In this document: piece by piece, positions 5,830-9,986 of the stretch
How positions within the stretch are numbered: the first letter of the stretch is position 1
Layout: every line of letters starts with the position of its first letter
Source: Methanobacteriota archaeon
GTDB lineage: Archaea; Altiarchaeota; Altiarchaeia; IMC4; QMZM01
Direction of reading: 5' to 3'
Assembly: GCA_903930485.1 (NCBI GenBank)
Contig: CAIYYO010000150.1
Location: forward strand, 1-9,986
DNA: 9,986 nt
Made by a program: the position numbers and the translations under genes
The notes under the pieces: model-generated
What the model was told of the DNA's origin: nothing
Database searches by the model: none
Seen by the model: only the letters and a program-made list of their open reading frames with translations

Positions 5830-7794
5830 CTACTTTGGTTTTTCGACCGGCTCTTTCGTCCGGTCCCTGCCTGCATCCCCGCTGGACCTGCCCAGTATAA
5901 GGTCTTTGGTCCGCCAGAGGTCATACATCTCTTCTATCTTCTTGCCGGGCTTCGAAGACCTTATCCGCTCATAGGTGAACAAGGTCGTCACCAGGACGGC
6001 TATTATCGCGATCGCCCAGAACGTCGGCGGCAGCGTGTATATTGTCACCTCTTTCGTGTTCACGACCTCCTTTATCTGCGTGTTCCTCTGGGATTTTATC
6101 GAGGTGAGTTTCAGCACGCTGTCTTCTATCTGTTTACGGACGCTGTCGAGCGCCTGCTCAGCCTGCAGGTATCTCTTGTTGTTCCAGTCGTCCCTCGCAA
6201 TATCCAGCATGCCCTTCGCATCGCCCAGGGACTTGAAGATTTCGGTGACGTCCTTATCCTCGCTGCTTACGCCGAGACCCACTGTCTCGCTCCAGACCGA
6301 GTCCACGATGTTTGTGAGTTCGTCTATCCTGGCCTTGACCGCGACTTCGGGCGCGTCGGGCTTTTCAAGGACTATGAGTTTCATGTGCTTTTCGTCTGTT
6401 GCCTGGCCGGTTATGGCCTTCAGGACCATGTCGTATTCGCCCGGCTTCATCTTGTCAGGAATCTTGATGTTCAGGATGAATATCTTCCTGTCCCCGGACT
6501 CCATGACTTCGATCTTTTCAGGGATGATATTCTGTACAGGGGTGGGCCCGCCAAGGTAGACAGTAATGTCACTGAGGGTCGTGTCTCCAGTATTTTCGAT
6601 AACAGTCATCAGCGGCTTGGAATCTCCGTTGAAGCCGTACACCTCCGAGGGATACTTGTCTATGGTCACCTCGGCCTTCTTGGTCTCGGGCGCGGGGATG
6701 AGAGGTATTTCAGGGAATGTGAAGCCTCCGCCGATGCCGCCCCCGCCCCCGTGATTTCCATTAGACGTGGTCGACGTCGCTTCCGACCCGGTCGTCGTGG
6801 TCGCCAGGCCGTTTGTCGTCGTAGGCCCCCCAGAGGTCGTCGTGGCGTTTCCCGGAAGGGTGGTCGTCGTGGCGGGGGGCCCATTGACCTCGAATGCGGC
6901 CTCGCTCCATGAGTCTATGCCGTCATAGGATACGCTGGCCCTGAAAGTATACTGGCCGTTCTGCGCATCGGTCGGCAGGTAGAGCACCGGGACCCGGTAT
7001 AACGAATAGTTGACGGCTACGACCTCGGCAAGGTATGCTACCGTCACATTCTCGGGATTGATAATCTTGTAAGTCATGTACGCGTCGATCTGCCCGGGGG
7101 GACTGATCTTGTTCACTGCGACCGTTGCGTAAAACGAATCCCCCGGAACGACCATTCTCTTATTGTCGGGTATGGTGATGGATATGTCGAACATCACAGG
7201 GAACGGCGGCCTCGTCGTTGGAGGAGAATAGGGGCCGACGGGCGTCTCATAGTAAGTCCCGTTGTAGTTGTAGTCGGCATTCTGCCCAGGGCTGACGTCG
7301 CTAGTCGTAACCAATTCGCCGTCCGATACCTGTGCCTTAACGCGGTAAAACAAGGGCGACGTCTCATTTCCCAGACGTGTGGCGTCGGTTACATCCATCG
7401 GAAACGAGTAAGTGTAGATCGCCTGCTTGCCGTTCCCGGATTCGAAGGATGCCGGCTTGTATACGGAACCAAACCTCGTGAATTCAGTCTCGGTGCTCGA
7501 ATCCCATAAGACTATCTTAACCCCTATTCCGCCGTTCTGCTGGATGTCCCTAAACCCGTTGCCGTCGCTGGCCTTCACCTGGACGTAGACGGTACTGTTG
7601 CCGGAGGCGGAGAAATAATCGTCCTGGACGTTGCTTAAATCGTCGGTATATGACGAATAAGTCCTGACCGAAAGTATCTGCGGCACCTGGTTTATCACTG
7701 AAACGTCGGCCGCCATTCCGGCGTGAACGCTGGGAACTGAAAGAGGCCATAAGACCAGAATCGAAAAAAGAATCCACCGGTGTTTCCGCGCCAT
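5830..7794 (-). CDS. Secreted type I membrane protein with Ig-like domains and Thr/Gly-rich linker
   Basis: A 654-residue surface protein that I cannot name. Order seen: a signal peptide (about 1-25, basic MARKHR then a hydrophobic core, likely cut after VHA); a beta-rich segment with ASDGNGFRDIQQNGGIGVKI at 75-94; a second beta-sandwich-like region about 200-304 ending SWSEAAFEVNG; a Thr-rich linker 308-344 followed by NHGGGGGIGGG; an Ig-like/CARDB-type domain about 372-476 (VIENTGDTTLSDITVYL, PDKMKPGEYDMVL); a helical stalk about 482-572; one membrane helix about 588-608; and a charged 45-residue cytoplasmic tail. It is thus outside the cell with its C-terminus inside. ATG 7794 is chosen because the signal peptide begins there and a good TATA box lies about 28 bases upstream, implying a leaderless mRNA. 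A TTG at 7851 in the same frame would put 19 residues ahead of the signal peptide and is rejected. The Thr/Ser linker is probably glycosylated. Confidence 0.85.
   Translation of the reverse strand: MARKHRWILFSILVLWPLSVPSVHAGMAADVSVINQVPQILSVRTYSSYTDDLSNVQDDYFSASGNSTVYVQVKASDGNGFRDIQQNGGIGVKIVLWDSSTETEFTRFGSVYKPASFESGNGKQAIYTYSFPMDVTDATRLGNETSPLFYRVKAQVSDGELVTTSDVSPGQNADYNYNGTYYETPVGPYSPPTTRPPFPVMFDISITIPDNKRMVVPGDSFYATVAVNKISPPGQIDAYMTYKIINPENVTVAYLAEVVAVNYSLYRVPVLYLPTDAQNGQYTFRASVSYDGIDSWSEAAFEVNGPPATTTTLPGNATTTSGGPTTTNGLATTTTGSEATSTTSNGNHGGGGGIGGGFTFPEIPLIPAPETKKAEVTIDKYPSEVYGFNGDSKPLMTVIENTGDTTLSDITVYLGGPTPVQNIIPEKIEVMESGDRKIFILNIKIPDKMKPGEYDMVLKAITGQATDEKHMKLIVLEKPDAPEVAVKARIDELTNIVDSVWSETVGLGVSSEDKDVTEIFKSLGDAKGMLDIARDDWNNKRYLQAEQALDSVRKQIEDSVLKLTSIKSQRNTQIKEVVNTKEVTIYTLPPTFWAIAIIAVLVTTLFTYERIRSSKPGKKIEEMYDLWRTKDLILGRSSGDAGRDRTKEPVEKPK
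6791..6870 (-). repeat. Short in-frame repeats encoding the Thr-rich linker
   Basis: On the plus strand GTCGTCGT recurs at 6791, 6815, 6836 and 6863, at spacings of 24, 21 and 27 bases. All are multiples of three, so each copy encodes a run of threonines in the minus-strand protein (TTT followed by Gly, Asn or Ser). This is a low-complexity coding repeat likely to vary in length between strains, not a CRISPR or regulatory array. Confidence 0.65.
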
Positions 7795-7817
7795 ACGTAT
7801 AGGAATTAGTAGATATA

Positions 7818-7827
7818 CATATAAAAG
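7818..7827 (-). promoter_or_regulatory. Archaeal TATA box for the 5830-7794 surface protein
   Basis: CTTTTATATG on the minus strand closely matches the archaeal TATA consensus and is preceded by TTAAA, a possible BRE. Its centre is about 28 bases upstream of ATG 7794, the distance expected if transcription starts at or next to the A of the ATG. It therefore supports both that start codon and a leaderless transcript, and shows the gene has a promoter separate from the upstream surface gene. Confidence 0.65.
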
Positions 7828-7853
7828 TTTAATATCAAAAGTATTCGTCAAAT

Positions 7854-9170
7854 TTATCCGGATTTAGTAGACGGCTTTCCCGTAACCTCCGAATATTCGT
7901 CCCCGTCCCCTTTTTTACCGGACGACTTTTTCATCCTCCACAAGACGAAACCGACGACGACTGCGAATACGAGTATTACGGCCCCTATCTGAACCATGTC
8001 CATGCCCCCGCCCGAAAGACCGGTATCGGCAATCGTTGTCGTCGTTGCGATCGGCTTCTCGCTCGCGTCCCTGACGTTCAGTATCGACGACTTCTCTTCG
8101 GTCAGCTTCTTGGAATAGGAAACCTTTCCTACGATAGAATACCGTCCGGCTTTCTTCGGCGTATAATAAGACGACAGCACGCTGATCTGCCCGGGCGCGA
8201 CCTCTACTTCATCGCTGTTTATGAGCGCATCCACAGTGTCTCCGAGCATCGCTTTCCCGTTAAATACCGCAGTAGTCGGACGGACTCCGTCGTTTTCGAA
8301 GGTCGCATTGATCTCGACGATCTCGCCGGCATATACCCAGATTTTGTTGAGCTCGACCTTCACCAGCTGGCCTTTGATATTCAGGGAGCCTCTTTCAAGG
8401 ACTTCGAAAGACAACGTATATTCGCCAACGACGTCGCTGTCCTGGTATATTTTTATATGGGCCCAGTATTTCCCGATAGGCAGGTCATTACTGCTTGTGA
8501 CCAGCACGTCAGCCCTCGTAGTAGGCAGAAGGAGCTTGTCCGAATAATCGAATGACTTCAGGATCGTTGTCTTGTCTCCGCCGAGGATGTCTATGTGTAT
8601 CTTCGGATTGACCCTGACGTTCCCGTCATTCTCGAAAGAGAAATAGAAATCGATAGGCTTCGTCTCTTCGGTGTCAACGACCGTGGGGTCGCTTAAGAGA
8701 AAAAAATGCTTCTTCTCCACGTCGCTTACGTGAACCGTCGACCTGACGGATACCGCAGCCGAGACCGACGAACCCATGCCGCCGCCGGCCCCTGTGGACT
8801 TGGGCACGATAGCTATCACGACAAATCCGTCGAATGCCCCGTTCTGTATGTCTTCTGGGGGCTGCACGATGATCTTCAGCTTGACCTGCGACCTGGGCGG
8901 GATCACGAATGTTTCGCCTGGCTCGTATTTCAGCCAGTTCCGGAAGGCTCCTTCTGCGGTGACATGACAAGTTATAGGCTCGTCGCTTGACGTGCTAAGG
9001 GTAACGGTTTTCTCGGCATAGCCTGAACGAAGCACGTCCTTGAATTCTATGGCGCCTGGACTGACTCCCAAACCCAGTCCTTGTGCGTTTAGAGAACCTA
9101 TGATGAGGAAAAGCAGCAGGAATACCGCCGGAACGTGCCGGGTTTTTTTATTTCTCGTAGACTGAACCAT
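7854..9170 (-). CDS. Secreted type I membrane protein with tandem Ig-like domains (DUF916-like layout)
   Basis: A 438-residue surface protein of unknown function. Seen: a signal peptide (about 1-29: basic RNKKTRH, then VFLLLFLIIGSLNA); a first beta-sandwich about 33-123 with LGVSPGAIEFKDVLRSG and PPRSQVKLKIIVQPP, a pattern like chaperone or DUF916-type domains that sits on a leading VSP strand; a Gly-rich connector GAGGGMGSS; two further Ig-like domains with matching FENDG motifs at 179-183 and 291-295; a short Thr linker (IATTTTIAD); a single membrane helix about 395-411; and a basic, then charged cytoplasmic tail of about 27 residues. The layout (signal peptide, VSP-type sandwich, Ig-like repeats, one C-terminal helix) resembles bacterial DUF916/DUF3324 proteins that accompany WxL surface proteins; this is a layout resemblance, not proven homology. 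ATG 9170 follows a TATA box by about 34 bases. It lies between two other surface-protein genes on the same strand. Confidence 0.85.
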   Translation of the reverse strand: MVQSTRNKKTRHVPAVFLLLFLIIGSLNAQGLGLGVSPGAIEFKDVLRSGYAEKTVTLSTSSDEPITCHVTAEGAFRNWLKYEPGETFVIPPRSQVKLKIIVQPPEDIQNGAFDGFVVIAIVPKSTGAGGGMGSSVSAAVSVRSTVHVSDVEKKHFFLLSDPTVVDTEETKPIDFYFSFENDGNVRVNPKIHIDILGGDKTTILKSFDYSDKLLLPTTRADVLVTSSNDLPIGKYWAHIKIYQDSDVVGEYTLSFEVLERGSLNIKGQLVKVELNKIWVYAGEIVEINATFENDGVRPTTAVFNGKAMLGDTVDALINSDEVEVAPGQISVLSSYYTPKKAGRYSIVGKVSYSKKLTEEKSSILNVRDASEKPIATTTTIADTGLSGGGMDMVQIGAVILVFAVVVGFVLWRMKKSSGKKGDGDEYSEVTGKPSTKSG

Positions 9171-9200
9171 TATTAATCATAATTAATGGAATTAGAAAGA

Positions 9201-9207
9201 ATATAAA
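9201..9207 (-). promoter_or_regulatory. TATA box for the 7854-9170 surface protein
   Basis: TTTATAT on the minus strand, centred about 34 bases before ATG 9170, predicts a transcription start within about ten bases of the ATG and hence a very short leader. No Shine-Dalgarno is visible, which agrees with this. The surrounding DNA is strongly A/T-rich, so the exact box is less certain than the one at 7818-7827. Confidence 0.5.
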
Positions 9208-9210
9208 TAA

Positions 9211-9253
9211 AAATAAATAAAAAGAAAAAGATTAGCGGCTTTTTAATCAGCCG
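9211..9253 (-). terminator. Hairpin plus T-tract terminator after the sequon-rich surface protein
   Basis: On the minus strand CGGCT (9249-9253) and AGCCG (9236-9240) can pair around an eight-base loop that contains the TAA stop codon. CTAAT and then a T-rich tract CTTTTTCTTTTTATTT follow. Archaeal transcription ends efficiently on such T-tracts with or without a hairpin. The tract therefore probably insulates the glycoprotein gene from the promoter of the next gene immediately downstream. Confidence 0.55.
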
Positions 9254-9986
9254 ACAACAGCGCAACGACTGTTATGTTGTTCGTGCACTCGCCTCTGACC
9301 CCCGAAGGCACGTGAATCGTCCAGTAACTCAGGTTCGTCGCAGCCGTGGCGTCGCCGAAGGGCGTAATTCCTCTCGGATTGAGATTGAAGGCAGTAAGCG
9401 ACGTACCGGCCGTCGAAAGCTTGTTCCCGACCATGGTGTCATAGCCCCCGCTCGTCACGTTAAAGCTTATGTTCCCGACCCCAATCGTTCCGACGCCCGT
9501 GCAAGGCATATCAGTACCCACAAGGGTTAGGTCTATCTTCACATTGCCCAGATTAGTCTCGTTCGTAGTATTGGCTGTGGTACTATTTTTGTCGGTCGCC
9601 AACGTCCCAAAGTGTATACTGTTCTCGGCAACGTTCACAGCAACAAGCTGGTCTACACTGTTCGTAGTGCTGTTGGAAGCCGTCGAACCCGACTGATCCA
9701 TCGCGGTAATCGTGCAGTTCCATGTGCCGTTCAACGCCTCATATTCGAAAGGCGCTACGCAGGTGGCTGTCGCAGTGTTTCCGACGCCGCTGACTAGGGC
9801 GCAGGAGCTGTTGACGTAGTGATAATTGGTGTCGTTGGCAGACGAGAAATTACTGCTGGAATTAGAGAATGTCGTCAGCCAGAAGGTCGCGTTGACATTC
9901 CCGGGCGATTGCAAGTCCTGCCAGCCGTTCGGGTCGCTCACCGTAGCATTACACATGATATAAGTCGTAGTGCTGCCGGCGGACAA
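9243..9986 (-). CDS. Sequon-rich secreted surface protein, 5' partial
   Basis: The C-terminal 247 residues of a protein whose frame is open to the window edge; the TTG at 9986 is not a start. It carries 16 N-x-S/T sequons (for example N13, N42, N46, N51, N59, N134, N139, N142, N237) and six cysteines, no membrane helix and no C-terminal anchor, so it is probably an exported, N-glycosylated and disulfide-bonded surface protein. Two parts are visible: an Ig-like segment (about 1-110) with VSDPNGWQDLQSPGNVNATF, and a C-terminal beta domain (about 120-247) with IHFGTLATD, NLGNVKIDLTLVGTDM, NISFNV and YWTIHVPSGV. The second part resembles the general form of WxL or camelysin-like surface domains (strand, FG, GN-x-x-I, W-x-I-x-VP), which I treat as suggestive only. 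A terminator-like element follows the stop. It is upstream of two membrane-anchored Ig-like proteins. Confidence 0.82.
   Translation of the reverse strand: MSAGSTTTYIMCNATVSDPNGWQDLQSPGNVNATFWLTTFSNSSSNFSSANDTNYHYVNSSCALVSGVGNTATATCVAPFEYEALNGTWNCTITAMDQSGSTASNSTTNSVDQLVAVNVAENSIHFGTLATDKNSTTANTTNETNLGNVKIDLTLVGTDMPCTGVGTIGVGNISFNVTSGGYDTMVGNKLSTAGTSLTAFNLNPRGITPFGDATAATNLSYWTIHVPSGVRGECTNNITVVALLSAD

Noticed and set aside
6720..6880. Repeated GTCGTCGT units considered as a CRISPR-like or regulatory array
   Set aside because: The repeats are short, in frame and encode threonine runs of a linker. Spacings are multiples of three with no unique spacers of constant size.
7795..7851. TTG extension at the N-terminus of the large surface protein
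   Set aside because: It would place 19 residues before a good signal peptide and would run through the TATA box that drives the gene.

Overview
The window looks archaeal and comes from an uncultivated or poorly characterised lineage. Support for this comes from an archaeal-type slipin, a stand-alone 3-hexulose-6-phosphate synthase, a split PurL/PurQ amidotransferase, TATA-type promoters placed so that transcripts would be leaderless or nearly so, T-tract terminators, and secreted proteins rich in N-glycosylation sequons with Thr-rich linkers. A DPANN or other small-genome archaeon would fit, but the sequence alone does not fix the phylum. Gene density is very high: no gene-free stretch exceeds 84 bp, and there is no tRNA, rRNA, CRISPR array or insertion sequence.

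Layout. Positions 1-1819 hold a tight plus-strand operon: a slipin/SPFH protein (5' end outside the window), a small multi-pass membrane protein, and an OMP-decarboxylase-fold enzyme of the 3-hexulose-6-phosphate synthase type. Everything after that is on the minus strand. In order of transcription from the right edge these are a partial, heavily sequon-bearing secreted protein (9243-9986), a type I membrane protein with Ig-like domains (7854-9170), a larger type I membrane protein with a Thr/Gly-rich linker (5830-7794), a MinD/ParA-like ATPase (4993-5745), purL (2630-4945) and purQ (1821-2633). The hexulose synthase and purQ converge with one base between their stop codons.

How the genes fit together. 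PurL and PurQ form the FGAM synthase (step 4 of purine synthesis) and are translationally coupled by an ATGA overlap. The facing hexulose-phosphate synthase could supply ribulose 5-phosphate, hence PRPP, in archaea lacking the oxidative pentose-phosphate route. That link is an inference from context. The right-hand third is a cell-surface locus: a secreted glycoprotein followed by two signal-peptide, Ig-like, single-pass proteins with short cytoplasmic tails, each behind its own visible promoter. Its layout is reminiscent of bacterial WxL/DUF916 surface clusters, and it is the most promising place for something undescribed.
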